A DNA stretch of 64,000 bases from Brassicibacter mesophilus (GCF_050433385.1 NZ_JBNPXI010000015.1:43478-107477); one strand, 5' to 3'. Shown: positions 18,632-27,401, counted from the first letter of the stretch. A program made the numbers and translations. Notes: generated by a model from the sequence alone, not told the origin.

Positions 18632-19264
18632 TTACTTTGAAATTAAGCTGTGAAGGTTCTTGGCCGCAAGGCAGATATCATTTTTCCCTAGAATAGCTGA
18701 AACAACAGCAATACCGTCAGCTCCTGTATTTATTATTTTTTTTGCGTTTGTTTCATTGATTCCACCTATACCAACTACAGGTATTCGTACGGATGATTTT
18801 ATTTGTTCCAACTCATTTAAATTTACACTTTCAGTATCTTTTTTTGTTTTTGTTGGGAACATGGCCCCTACTCCTAAGTAATCAGCACCTTGACTTTGTG
18901 CTTCGAGTGCTTCATTAAGACTTGATGTAGATGCTCCTAAGATTTTATCAGGACCTAATAGTTTTCTGGCAACATTTATTGGAATGTCATCAGGACCTAT
19001 GTGAAGCCCATCTGCATCTATAGCTAAAGCTATGTCTAGTCTGTCGTTGATTATAAGAGGTGTATTGTACTTATCAGTTATTTTCTTAACTTTTAATGCT
19101 AAATCGTAAAATTCTCGAGTTGTTGTGTTTTTTTCTCTCAACTGTATTAAACTTACGCCACCTTGTATAGCTTGCTCAATACTTATATACAAATCCTTAT
19201 TTCCTAGAATATTCCTATCTGTAACTAAATACAATGCATAATCAATATCTGATTTATTAATCAC
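18632..19264 (-). CDS. thiE: Thiamine-phosphate synthase ThiE
   Basis: 210 residues, TIM-barrel ThiE: LYLVTDRNIL at the start, GVSLIQLREKN, PLIINDRLDIALAIDADGLHIG (split motif around residues 70-90), GADYLGVGAMFPTKTKKD and PVVGIGGINETNA. It joins HMP-pyrophosphate and thiazole phosphate to thiamine phosphate in the cytosol. The start is GTG, overlapping the thiM end by 8 bases, with AGGTGAAATAA as ribosome binding site. Last gene of the TPP-riboswitch operon. The operon lacks thiC and thiG, so it serves salvage of exogenous precursors. Confidence 0.95.
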   Translation of the reverse strand: MINKSDIDYALYLVTDRNILGNKDLYISIEQAIQGGVSLIQLREKNTTTREFYDLALKVKKITDKYNTPLIINDRLDIALAIDADGLHIGPDDIPINVARKLLGPDKILGASTSSLNEALEAQSQGADYLGVGAMFPTKTKKDTESVNLNELEQIKSSVRIPVVGIGGINETNAKKIINTGADGIAVVSAILGKNDICLAAKNLHSLISK

Positions 19265-20066
19265 TTATTTCACCTGCTTTCATTATAGTATCTGAAGTCA
19301 TATTATAAATAGTATCAAACAAATTCACTTTGAAGCTCCCTAATCCTTCACTACACTTTAATGATTTGAAAGCTATTTCACCTGCTATACCCATCGATAC
19401 TACCCCTCCTATAGCTCCTATGAGATAATCACTAGTTACACCACAATATGAAGCAATTAAAGAAGATGTCATACAACCTGTTCCTGTTACCTTTGATAAT
19501 ATTTCATGTCCATTATTTATATAAAAAGTCTTATTTCCATCTGATAAAATATCTTTTTTGCCAGTTATTGCAACTACACAGTCTAACTTTGATGCCAGTT
19601 TTTCTGCAACTTCTGTACAGCCTTCGTCGCTTGCTATTGAGTCTACTCCTCTAGTACTGACTTCAAGCCCAGATAAAAATTTTATTTCGGACATATTTCC
19701 CTTTAGTACAGATATTTTTACGTTATCTAAAATATGGTTTACTGCTTGACTTCTTAATGTAGTTGCTCCAACACCTACAGGGTCAAGAATAACAGGTACT
19801 TTTAATTCATTAGCCTTTTTTCCTGCTAATATCATAGAATTAACTGAGTCCTTACTTAAAGTGCCAATATTTAGAACTAAGGAAGATGACATAGCTACAA
19901 CTTCTTCTACCTCAGATTCATCATATGCCATAATTGGTGAACCACCTATGGCTAGAGTTATATTTGCACAATCATTTATAGTCACAAAGTTTGTAATATG
20001 ATGAACTAGCGGCTTTCTTTCTTTTATTATTGGCAGCAGTCTTGAGACTTCTTGCAGTATTTCCAT
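19257..20066 (-). CDS. thiM: Hydroxyethylthiazole kinase ThiM
   Basis: 269 residues, ribokinase-like ThiM: KPLVHHITNFVTINDCANITL near residue 20, GGSPIMAYDESEV, VILDPVGVGATTLR and KVTGTGCMTSSLIA with the catalytic Cys/anion-hole region. It phosphorylates 4-methyl-5-hydroxyethylthiazole for thiamine salvage. The ATG at 20066 is chosen because GGAGGG lies about 11 bases upstream and the protein then begins like other ThiM; a longer frame from 20084 starts inside the ribosome binding site. The start overlaps the end of cytX by 40 bases. Third to last step in the same riboswitch-controlled operon. Confidence 0.94.
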   Translation of the reverse strand: MEILQEVSRLLPIIKERKPLVHHITNFVTINDCANITLAIGGSPIMAYDESEVEEVVAMSSSLVLNIGTLSKDSVNSMILAGKKANELKVPVILDPVGVGATTLRSQAVNHILDNVKISVLKGNMSEIKFLSGLEVSTRGVDSIASDEGCTEVAEKLASKLDCVVAITGKKDILSDGNKTFYINNGHEILSKVTGTGCMTSSLIASYCGVTSDYLIGAIGGVVSMGIAGEIAFKSLKCSEGLGSFKVNLFDTIYNMTSDTIMKAGEISD

Positions 20067-21262
20067 CCTGACATCACCCTCCAACTTAGACAGTATATTA
20101 TTGAGGTTATAATCATAACAGGAACTGTAGAACCGATTATAAAATCAAACTTAACAAATTGATAGTATAGTATGATCCCAATTATCCATACTATTGTTGC
20201 ACCCCAGTTAATAAGAAGATTATCTTGTAGCTTTCTATTCTTTTTGATTATAAAGTAATCAGTTAGAAGAACTGCAAACAGTGGAGCAAATACTGAACCT
20301 ATAGCATATAAGAAATTTTCATACTGCTCAATAGGTAATAATACTGCAATTATAGTCCCAATACCACCCATTATTATTGCTATTTTTCTTTCATCAAGCT
20401 TTGGTAGAATATTTAGGAATGTAACGCCTGCAGAATAGGCATCTAAAAATGTTGTAGTTACTGTAGATAGAACTATAATACCAAGAGCAACTACACCTAA
20501 ATTAGCAGCAAGCATCATAGCGCTTGGATCTGGGTTTTCAGCTACTATGGCTGCTCCAAGTCCTATAACGTACATCCAGCAACTACCAATGAAATATCCA
20601 GCAAAGCTTCCTATGATACCATCTCTTTTTTTCTTAGCATATCTAGTATAGTCAGCAATTAATGGCAGCCATGAAAGAGGCATTATTACATTAAGCTCAA
20701 TAGCAGTTCCAAAAGTCATATTTCCAGCAGGTATTTTAGTAAATAATTCACTATTTCTAAATACAACAGTACTTAGTACAATGGTTAGTATAAATAGAAG
20801 GGAAACAGCTATAAGATTAAGCTTTTTCCAGCCTTTTTTACCTATTACTATCCAAAAGCATATTAGAGCACCTATTAGTAAACTCCATACAGTTATATTG
20901 TCAAATGACCACAGAATTTTAGTTATTTGATTTACTGATCTTGCTCCTGATATTATCATTACTGCAGTCCAACCGATTAGCTGCATCACATTCAAAATAG
21001 AGAATAAATATGAGCCATATAAACCAAATGATATTCTAGTAGACATTATAGATGGCAGCTTCTCTTTTATCCCAATGACTCCACCTAATATCAGAATAGT
21101 TGTACCAATTAAATGGCCAATAAGAATTGCAATCAAACCATTTTTGAATCCTATTGGGGCTAATAGTCCACCAGTAAGAATTTCAGCTATTGATATAGAT
21201 GCACCAAACCAAAGCATAAAAAAACTTATTAATGAGAGGTTACTGTTTTCTGTATTATTCAT
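20027..21262 (-). CDS. cytX: Hydroxymethylpyrimidine transporter CytX (NCS1 family)
   Basis: 411 residues with about twelve hydrophobic segments. NCS1 family features include FGASISIAEILTGGLLAP near residue 19 and an Asp/Tyr-rich motif ADYTRYAKKKRDG near residue 205. Within TPP-riboswitch operons this transporter is known as CytX and is predicted to import HMP (4-amino-5-hydroxymethyl-2-methylpyrimidine). It starts by an 8-base overlap with thiD, so translation is probably coupled. It supplies the pyrimidine that ThiD phosphorylates. Confidence 0.9.
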   Translation of the reverse strand: MNNTENSNLSLISFFMLWFGASISIAEILTGGLLAPIGFKNGLIAILIGHLIGTTILILGGVIGIKEKLPSIMSTRISFGLYGSYLFSILNVMQLIGWTAVMIISGARSVNQITKILWSFDNITVWSLLIGALICFWIVIGKKGWKKLNLIAVSLLFILTIVLSTVVFRNSELFTKIPAGNMTFGTAIELNVIMPLSWLPLIADYTRYAKKKRDGIIGSFAGYFIGSCWMYVIGLGAAIVAENPDPSAMMLAANLGVVALGIIVLSTVTTTFLDAYSAGVTFLNILPKLDERKIAIIMGGIGTIIAVLLPIEQYENFLYAIGSVFAPLFAVLLTDYFIIKKNRKLQDNLLINWGATIVWIIGIILYYQFVKFDFIIGSTVPVMIITSIIYCLSWRVMSGWKYCKKSQDCCQ

Positions 21263-22061
21263 TTATTACACCAGCCCTTTTGTATAAAGTATAAAAATGA
21301 TTTGTAGGGCCAACGCCTTTGCCTAGAGATAATGAATGCTTTATTGCTGTAGTTATATAATCTTTAGCATTAGCAACTGATATTTCTATTGAATAGTCTT
21401 TAGCAAGATTTGAAGCAATGGCTGATGATAAAGTGCATCCAGTACCATGAGTATTTTTTGTATTTATTCTTTCTGTTTTAAAATATTTGAATTCAGTGCC
21501 CTTATATAGAACATCAGTAGCATCATTTTCCATGTGGCCGCCCTTTATAAGTACATTTTTTGCCCCTAATGCATGTATTTTTATGGCAGCTTCTTGCATT
21601 TGCTCTAAATTGCTTATACTCATCCCAGATATAACTTCAGCTTCTGGAATATTTGGCGTAGCTATTGTAGCTAAAGGTAAAAGTTCACTTATCAGAGTTT
21701 CTTTTGCTTCCGGTACAAGCAAATCATATCCACTTTTTGAAATCATAACAGGGTCTAGTACAATATTTTGAGGATTGTATTTCTTTAGCTTTCTTGCTAT
21801 AGCCTTTATAGTATCTATCTGTGAAACCATTCCAATTTTTAAAGCATGTACTTCGATATCATCAAATATTGCATCAATCTGTCTTTCAATCATATCTACG
21901 GAAATATCTTGTACCCCAAAAACTCCTTGAGTATTTTGAGCTGTAATAGCAGTTATTACACTCATTCCAAAAACACCGTGAGCAGAGAAGGTTTTTAAAT
22001 CTGCTTGTATTCCAGCTCCGCCACTACTATCTGAACCAGCTATAGTTAATACATTTCTCAT
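21255..22061 (-). CDS. thiD: Hydroxymethylpyrimidine/phosphomethylpyrimidine kinase ThiD
   Basis: 268 residues, ribokinase-like: VLTIAGSDSSGGAGIQADLKTF at the N terminus, TAITAQNTQGV, NIVLDPVMISKSG and NTHGTGCTLSSAIA with the catalytic Cys. It carries out both phosphorylations of HMP. AAGAGGTG lies 6 bases before the ATG at 22061; the GTG at 22070 belongs to the ribosome binding site itself. Second gene of the thi operon, 15 bases after thiW. Confidence 0.95.
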   Translation of the reverse strand: MRNVLTIAGSDSSGGAGIQADLKTFSAHGVFGMSVITAITAQNTQGVFGVQDISVDMIERQIDAIFDDIEVHALKIGMVSQIDTIKAIARKLKKYNPQNIVLDPVMISKSGYDLLVPEAKETLISELLPLATIATPNIPEAEVISGMSISNLEQMQEAAIKIHALGAKNVLIKGGHMENDATDVLYKGTEFKYFKTERINTKNTHGTGCTLSSAIASNLAKDYSIEISVANAKDYITTAIKHSLSLGKGVGPTNHFYTLYKRAGVINE

Positions 22062-22076
22062 TATGAGCACCTCTTT

Positions 22077-22562
22077 TTATATATTTTTAAGTATTTTACT
22101 TGAATCTAAAGCTTTTAATAGGCCGTAACCAATTATTGTACCTCCAATTGTACTTACCATGAAAGGCAATACGAAGAATAATATTGCTACATCTTTACCC
22201 ATGAATAGCTTTGCTACTGGATATGCAGCTAATGCACCTAAAAAACCAGTTCCCAATACTTCACCTAATGAAGCTATTGATTGTTTGCCAGTTTTTTTGT
22301 ATAAGAAACCAGCTAAAAGTGCACCAATCATACTACCCGGAAAAGCTAGCAAAGAGCCCGTACCAAGAATATTTCTAAGTAATGAAGTTAAAAATGCATT
22401 GGCAACTGCATACCAAGGTCCTAGAATTACTGCAGATAGTATATTGATAGTGTGTTGTATAGGGAAACATTTTGCCACACCAACAGGAATATAAAATATA
22501 TGACCCGTTAATGTACCGAGTGCTATGAGAAGAGCAGATAAGGTAAGCTTTTTTGTCTTCAT
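22077..22562 (-). CDS. thiW: ECF transporter S component ThiW (thiazole)
   Basis: 161 residues in five to six hydrophobic helices. The opening KLTLSALLIALGTLTGHIFYIPVG and the FPIQHTINILSAVILGPWYAV segment identify ThiW, the substrate-binding S component of an energy-coupling-factor importer predicted for hydroxyethylthiazole. It needs the general EcfAA'T module, which is not in the window. The start at 22562 has GGGAGGG 6 bases upstream; in-frame ATGs at 22568 and 22580 are too close to or inside that site. First gene behind the TPP riboswitch. Confidence 0.91.
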   Translation of the reverse strand: MKTKKLTLSALLIALGTLTGHIFYIPVGVAKCFPIQHTINILSAVILGPWYAVANAFLTSLLRNILGTGSLLAFPGSMIGALLAGFLYKKTGKQSIASLGEVLGTGFLGALAAYPVAKLFMGKDVAILFFVLPFMVSTIGGTIIGYGLLKALDSSKILKNI

Positions 22563-22611
22563 AAACATCCCTCCCTTCAAAAAAATATTTGTACTAGAGG
22601 ATGTTGGGATA

Positions 22612-22666
22612 AATAAAAAAGCATAAACCCCAGAATAAGGATTTATGCTTAAACTTAAACATAAAT
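22612..22666 (-). terminator. Riboswitch-controlled terminator and antiterminator
   Basis: On the minus strand AAGCATAAATCC pairs with GGGTTTATGCTT and is followed by TTTTTTATT: an intrinsic terminator ahead of thiW. Upstream, ATTTATG (minus strand, 22666-22660) can instead pair with CATAAAT (22647-22641), the left arm of the terminator, so the two hairpins exclude each other. TPP binding would favour the terminator. Confidence 0.8.
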
Positions 22667-22672
22667 ATATAA

Positions 22673-22765
22673 CTTTCCTACGCTGGCATTATCCAGATCA
22701 GGTTGAGGGTCAAAGACTTTATAGGGTCTTTATCTCAGCTGGCCTTTCCAGCCCCCCTAGTACAT
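22673..22765 (-). ncRNA. TPP riboswitch (THI element)
   Basis: The minus strand carries the THI-box landmarks in order: GGGGGGCTGGAAAGGCC, GGCCAGCTGAGA, ACCCTTTGACCC-like core (GACCCTATAAAG, TTTGACCC), AACCTGATCTGGATAATGCC and CAGCGTAGGAAAG. These are the P2/P3 and P4/P5 elements that bind thiamine pyrophosphate. It controls thiW-thiD-cytX-thiM-thiE by transcription attenuation. Confidence 0.96.
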
Positions 22766-22790
22766 AATCGCGTTTTCAATTTTCATAACA

Positions 22791-22819
22791 ATATTAACAC
22801 ATATATCAGTATTGTTCAA
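22791..22819 (-). promoter_or_regulatory. Promoter of thi operon
   Basis: On the minus strand TTGAAC (22819-22814), 17-base spacer, TAATAT (22796-22791), about 25 bases ahead of the riboswitch. Confidence 0.65.
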
Positions 22820-22849
22820 TAATAAAAATTCTTTTATTGACTGATATAT
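22801..22849. repeat. Imperfect inverted repeat between divergent units
   Basis: ATATATCAGT (22801-22810) and ACTGATATAT (22840-22849) are perfect 10-base arms; inside, CAATAA and TTATTG also pair. The hairpin overlaps the -35 box of the thi promoter. Could be an operator, a cruciform or remnant of a small mobile repeat. Confidence 0.5.
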
Positions 22850-22866
22850 AATGTACATTAATAGTA

Positions 22867-22895
22867 TTGTTCGAATAATAGAAATGTTATATAAT
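22867..22895 (+). promoter_or_regulatory. Promoter of 46-codon unit
   Basis: TTGTTC (22867-22872), 17-base spacer, consensus TATAAT (22890-22895). The -35 lies in an AGTATTGTTC block (22864-22873) that is repeated at 22808-22817 over the thi promoter -35. Confidence 0.7.
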
Positions 22896-22926
22896 TATAG
22901 TATTAGGTTATAAGGAGGTGTAAAGA

Positions 22927-23067
22927 TTGAACTTTAAGTGTATGGTTGGTATTTTGGACTATTTGTATACAGTTAAGTCTATAACACATGTTGTTAGGTA
23001 TACAAGGGAGGAGTGTGTCCAAAAACAAATATTATGTCAACCACGTACTAGTGAAATCTTTACATAG
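22927..23067 (+). CDS. Small ORF, 46 residues, unknown
   Basis: A TTG start lies 7 bases after a perfect AAGGAGGTG and opens a 46-codon frame (begins MNFKCMVGILDYLYTV, ends TSEIFT, with three cysteines). A consensus promoter stands 32 bases upstream and a strong terminator 70 bases downstream, so the ORF sits in its own short transcription unit of about 260 bases, divergent from the thi operon. I recognise no family. Without homologues it could still be a non-coding RNA or a decayed gene; the ribosome binding site is the best argument for translation. Confidence 0.45.
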   Translation: MNFKCMVGILDYLYTVKSITHVVRYTREECVQKQILCQPRTSEIFT

Positions 23068-23133
23068 GCTTGTTGTTCAGTAAACATATATACTAATATA
23101 TATCGTTATTGCATAATATTATTTTTGATATAT

Positions 23134-23165
23134 GGCCCTAAGTAAATTTTACTTAGGGGTTTTTG
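23134..23165 (+). terminator. Terminator of the 46-codon unit
   Basis: CCCTAAGT and ACTTAGGG pair around AAATTTT-type loop, followed by GTTTTTGT. Confidence 0.85.
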
Positions 23166-23248
23166 TATGCATTCTTGGTGGGAGGGAGTAAATATAATTA
23201 GAGATTAAGAATAAAAAACTATGATTTATGAATTAGGAGAGATAAAGT

Positions 23249-24457
23249 ATGGATTATATAAATAGATTAAAAAGCAATATTAATAAGAACTATGTATTTG
23301 TTTTATTAAAAAATTTGGATTTAACTCAGGGTATTTGGATGATATATTTAGCGACAAAAGGAATGTCATTAGTACAACTAGGGATGCTTGAAGGTATTTT
23401 TCATGTTACTTCATTCTTGATGGAGGTTCCAACTGGGCTTGTAGCAGATATTTATGGGAGGAAAACTAGTCGTATTTGTGGAAGACTATTTTCTCTAATT
23501 AGCATAGCACTAATGATATTTTCAGATGGGTTCTATTTGTTTGCATTATCATTTGTTTTTTCTGCACTTTCATATAATCTTGAGTCAGGTGCTGGAGATG
23601 CGCTGATATATGATTCACTAAAAGAAGTAGATGAAGAAGAAAAATATATGAAAGTGGCTGGTAAGCAGGAGGTATTTTTTCAGTTTGGAAAGGTGGTTGC
23701 TTATATTGTAGGTGGTTATTTAGCTACTAAAAGCTACTATTTCGCATTTTCAGTGACTGCATTTTTTATTATAGTAACAATTATTCAAGCTTTTTCATTT
23801 ACTGAGCCTGATATTGAGCTTGGGCATAAGCATGAGGATACTATTGCTACAATACTAAAAAAACAAGTTACAGATAGTCTTAAAGCAATAAAGGAAAATA
23901 AAAAAGTAGGTTTTTTTATAATCTTTACAGAGATTATATTAGCTTTTGGAACAAGTTTATTTTTCTACCTTCAGAATTATTTAAAAGACAGTGGATACAC
24001 TGAGTTAAACATAGGAATAATGTTTGCAGCATCTTCATTGATTGAAGCATTTATTGCTTCACAAGCTTTCAGAATTGAAGGATTTATAAAAGAAAAAGGG
24101 ATACTGCTTTTTATGCCTATATTGTGTATGGGTTGTGTTTGGGGAATTGCTTTGAGTGGGTATCCTTCAGTATTCTTTATACTTATGATGGCGGTAGAAG
24201 GGTTAATTTATGTTGCAATGAGTGATTATATAAATAAGCTTATTCCTAGTAAAAACAGAGCGACTATATTATCTCTTTCTAGTATGGTTTTTAGTTTCTT
24301 CATGATATTTATTTTTCCCATGATAGGTAAAATTGGTGATATATACTCATTAAATATTGCATTTAGATTTCTAGCAGTAATTGGCTCAATATTAGCTGTA
24401 TCAAATTTTTTATTAGTGCTAAAACTAGAAAATAGAAAGCAGCCAGTAGATATATAA
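23249..24457 (+). CDS. MFS transporter
   Basis: 402 residues with about twelve hydrophobic helices. Motif A of the major facilitator superfamily is seen as GLVADIYGRKTSR near residues 68-80, between helices 2 and 3, and the central cytoplasmic loop is near residues 185-215. Closest in style to the small-drug or metabolite MFS exporters of Clostridia; the substrate cannot be named. AGGAGAGATAAAGT precedes the ATG. The stop codon lies within a palindromic terminator shared with the convergent hemerythrin gene. Confidence 0.88.
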   Translation: MDYINRLKSNINKNYVFVLLKNLDLTQGIWMIYLATKGMSLVQLGMLEGIFHVTSFLMEVPTGLVADIYGRKTSRICGRLFSLISIALMIFSDGFYLFALSFVFSALSYNLESGAGDALIYDSLKEVDEEEKYMKVAGKQEVFFQFGKVVAYIVGGYLATKSYYFAFSVTAFFIIVTIIQAFSFTEPDIELGHKHEDTIATILKKQVTDSLKAIKENKKVGFFIIFTEIILAFGTSLFFYLQNYLKDSGYTELNIGIMFAASSLIEAFIASQAFRIEGFIKEKGILLFMPILCMGCVWGIALSGYPSVFFILMMAVEGLIYVAMSDYINKLIPSKNRATILSLSSMVFSFFMIFIFPMIGKIGDIYSLNIAFRFLAVIGSILAVSNFLLVLKLENRKQPVDI

Positions 24458-24493
24458 AATAAGTGGTCCATATGGACCACTTATTTTATATAT
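24450..24493. terminator. 44-base perfect palindrome, bidirectional terminator
   Basis: A perfect palindrome centred on CCATATGG, spanning both stop codons; the arms TATATAAAATAAGTGGTCC and their complement give hairpins with U-tracts in either direction. Confidence 0.85.
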
Positions 24494-25038
24494 TTTTCTT
24501 CTAGCTTATTTACTAGTTCAATATACTTTTTCTTTACTTCAATATGCTGTTTAGTTTCTTCAAAGGTTTCAAACTGCCTATCAAGCTTTTTAAGAGTCTC
24601 TTTTTTAAGGTTATTGCTTGCAAATTTGTATATCATATTATCTTCTTTGTCTATATGCTTATTAAGAAGATTTGCGTATCCAACTGCATTTGCTATTATG
24701 TCAATTGTTGCTTCATTATTACCAGCTTGATGAGCTTTAAGTGCAGCTTCAAGCTCTCTAACAAAGCTCCTACCATAGTCATGCTCAATGAACATTCCCT
24801 GAATAGGTCCTTTTCCTATCTTTTCAGATAACTCAGCATCCATGTCTTTAAACAGCATATCTTCTTCCTTACCATGATGATATTTATCAGCATAGTTTCT
24901 TATGAAATCAATTATGGAATAAAGATCATCATAAGGAATTTCTATTCCTTCAACTATACTTAGGCATATTTTTCTTACAATCTTAAGTATTTTTTTGATA
25001 TTTTTATGCTCATTTACCAATATGTCTATTGAATTCAA
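24481..25038 (-). CDS. Hemerythrin domain-containing protein
   Basis: 185 residues, all helical. Iron-ligand motifs are spread as in hemerythrin-like domains: LVNEHKNIKKIL near residue 7, YADKYHHGKEEDMLF near 50, EHDYGRSFVREL near 82 and LNKHIDKEDNMIYKFA near 122. Such proteins bind a di-iron centre and sense or scavenge O2 or NO. Start TTG at 25038 with AGAGGTG 5 bases upstream; a GTG at 25047 lies in the ribosome binding site. Single gene, convergent with the MFS gene. Likely part of oxygen protection in an anaerobe (inference). Confidence 0.88.
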   Translation of the reverse strand: MNSIDILVNEHKNIKKILKIVRKICLSIVEGIEIPYDDLYSIIDFIRNYADKYHHGKEEDMLFKDMDAELSEKIGKGPIQGMFIEHDYGRSFVRELEAALKAHQAGNNEATIDIIANAVGYANLLNKHIDKEDNMIYKFASNNLKKETLKKLDRQFETFEETKQHIEVKKKYIELVNKLEEKYIK

Positions 25039-25167
25039 AGTATTCACCTCTGTAAAATTTGTATATTATATTTATATCCCTATTTTGATAAATTAATCAT
25101 ACTCAAATAAACGCTAGTTCTTCTGTCCTAAATTAAAAAAATGGCGGTAGAAATATGAGAACATAAG

Positions 25168-25235
25168 TTGTATGTATTGGATAATTATTTTATAATAAAA
25201 GTGGGCCATATACTATATATACTGTATGTGGCCCA
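25168..25235 (+). promoter_or_regulatory. nrdD promoter and leader hairpin
   Basis: TTGTAT (25168-25173), 17-base spacer, TATAAT (25191-25196). Directly behind, TGGGCCATATAC (25202-25213) pairs with GTATGTGGCCCA (25224-25235) with one G-U, forming a 12-bp hairpin at the very 5' end of the transcript. No U-tract follows, so it is more likely an mRNA stabiliser or protein site than a terminator. Confidence 0.6.
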
Positions 25236-25265
25236 TTACTACCACAATATAAAGGGGTTGATGGC

Positions 25266-27377
25266 TTGATTACAAGGATTCAGAAGAGAAACGGAGATAT
25301 TGTAGACTTTGATATTTTAAAAATAGAAAATGCAATATTTGCAGCAGCTAAGTCAGTTGGAGGAGATAACAGAGAAGAGGCTAATAAGCTGGCAGAGATG
25401 GTTGAAGGCATAGTAAATGAGGCTTTTGGAGCTAGTATTCCTACTGTTGAAGATATACAGGATATAGTTGAAAAGGTTCTAATAGAAGAAGGACATGCAA
25501 AGACAGCAAAAGCATACATATTGTATAGAAGAAAGCAGGAAGAACTGAGAGATGTAAAGAACTTATTTATGGATGCTGAAAGCTTAATAGACGAATATGT
25601 TTCCTTAGATGATTGGCGTATTAATGAAAATGCAAATATGGGCTTCAGTCTTCAGGGACTTAATAATCATATTGTTGAATCAATTACAAAAAAATACTGG
25701 CTTAATAAAATATATCGAAAAGAATTGCGAGATGCTCACATTAAAGGAGATTTACATATACATGACTTAGGCCTGCTAGCTCCATACTGTTGTGGATGGG
25801 ATTTAGAGGCATTATTGATAAAAGGTTTTAAGGGTGCAAGTGGTAAAATTGAATCATCCCCAGCTAAACATTTACAGTCTTTCTTGGGGCAAATAGTTAA
25901 CTGGTTGTATACACTACAAGGAGAAGCAGCAGGTGCTCAAGCAGTAAGCTCATTAGATACATATGCTGCACCATTTATATATTATGATGAACTAGAATAT
26001 GATGATGTAAAGAAAATAGTTCAAAGCTTTGTATTTAATCTTAATATCCCAACAAGAGTTGGATTTCAAACACCATTTACAAATGTGACATTAGATATTA
26101 CTCCACATCCTATGCTTAAGAAGATGGATGTAATAATTGGTGGAAAAAGAATGGATAAACAGTATGGTGAATTCCAAAAAGAAATGGATATGTTCAATAG
26201 AGCATACTGCGAAGTTATGATGGAAGGTGATGGTGCAGGCAGAAGCTTTAGTTTCCCTATACCTACTATAAATATAACTAGAGACTTCCCATGGGACTCA
26301 GATGTAGCTAATAATATTATGGAGATGACAAGGAAGTTTGGTACGCCATATTTTGCAAACTTTGTTAATAGTGACTTGGACCCAGAGGATGTAAGAAGTA
26401 TGTGCTGTAGGCTAAGATTGGACAATAGAGAGCTTAGAAGAAGAGGCGGAGGCTTATTTGGTGCAAATCCACTTACTGGGTCAATCAATGTTGTTACGTT
26501 AAATATGGCTCGTATAGGCTATATTTCAAAATCTAAAGAAGAGTTTAAAAAGAGAGTAAGAGATTTAATGGAGATAGCTAAAGAAATATGTGAGGCAAAA
26601 AGAATAGTTCTTGAGAGATACATGGATGTTGGTCTTTATCCCTATTCTAAGTATTATTTACAAGCTATAAAGGATGCTGAGGGAGAATATTTCAAAAACC
26701 ACTTCAGCACCATAGGACTTAACGGAATGAATGAAGCCTGTATCAATCTGTTAGGTGAGGACATAACTACTGAAGAAGGAAATGAATTTGCTGTTGAAGT
26801 AATGGAGTTTATGAACAAAGTTATTCAGATATTCCAAGAAGAGACAGGAAGTCTATGGAATCTTGAAGCGTCTCCTGCAGAAGGTGCCGCATATAGATTT
26901 GCCAGAATGGATAAGAGAATGTTCCCTAAAATAGTTACTCAAGGTACTGAAGAACCTTATTATACAAACTCTACTCAATTACCTGTAGGGCACACTGCAG
27001 ATGTTTTTGAGGCAATAGAACTACAAGAAAGATTACAAACCCTGTATACTGGAGGCACTGTATTACATGGTTTCTTAGGAGAAGAAATAGATAGTGTTGA
27101 AACGACAAAGCTGCTTGTAAAAAGAGCTTTTGAAAACAGTAGAATACCATACTTTACTGTTACACCAACATATAGTATTTGTCCAGATCATGGATATATA
27201 AAAGGAGAGAAATTTGCTTGTCCTGAATGTGGAAAAGACACAGAGGTTTGGACTAGAGTTGTAGGGTTCCATAGACCTGTGCAGGCTTGGAATAAGGGCA
27301 AAAAAGAAGAATTTAAAGACAGATTAGAATTTGATGTAGATGATAGCTTAAATAAAAAAGCTAAGCAAGCGGTTTAA
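25266..27377 (+). CDS. nrdD: Anaerobic ribonucleoside-triphosphate reductase NrdD
   Basis: 703 residues, class III reductase that makes deoxynucleotides anaerobically. An ATP-cone domain (residues 1-90, ITRIQKRNGDIVDFD) controls activity. The core contains the finger-loop region, and the C terminus has the zinc site CPDH...CPEC (Cys639, His642, Cys652, Cys655) and the glycyl-radical motif RVVGF with Gly667. The start is TTG with AAAGGGG upstream, since an ATG at 25261 runs into a stop. The activase gene nrdG follows 24 bases later. Essential for growth without oxygen. Confidence 0.96.
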   Translation: MITRIQKRNGDIVDFDILKIENAIFAAAKSVGGDNREEANKLAEMVEGIVNEAFGASIPTVEDIQDIVEKVLIEEGHAKTAKAYILYRRKQEELRDVKNLFMDAESLIDEYVSLDDWRINENANMGFSLQGLNNHIVESITKKYWLNKIYRKELRDAHIKGDLHIHDLGLLAPYCCGWDLEALLIKGFKGASGKIESSPAKHLQSFLGQIVNWLYTLQGEAAGAQAVSSLDTYAAPFIYYDELEYDDVKKIVQSFVFNLNIPTRVGFQTPFTNVTLDITPHPMLKKMDVIIGGKRMDKQYGEFQKEMDMFNRAYCEVMMEGDGAGRSFSFPIPTINITRDFPWDSDVANNIMEMTRKFGTPYFANFVNSDLDPEDVRSMCCRLRLDNRELRRRGGGLFGANPLTGSINVVTLNMARIGYISKSKEEFKKRVRDLMEIAKEICEAKRIVLERYMDVGLYPYSKYYLQAIKDAEGEYFKNHFSTIGLNGMNEACINLLGEDITTEEGNEFAVEVMEFMNKVIQIFQEETGSLWNLEASPAEGAAYRFARMDKRMFPKIVTQGTEEPYYTNSTQLPVGHTADVFEAIELQERLQTLYTGGTVLHGFLGEEIDSVETTKLLVKRAFENSRIPYFTVTPTYSICPDHGYIKGEKFACPECGKDTEVWTRVVGFHRPVQAWNKGKKEEFKDRLEFDVDDSLNKKAKQAV

Positions 27378-27401
27378 TATATAATATTAAGAGGTGTAAG
27401 T

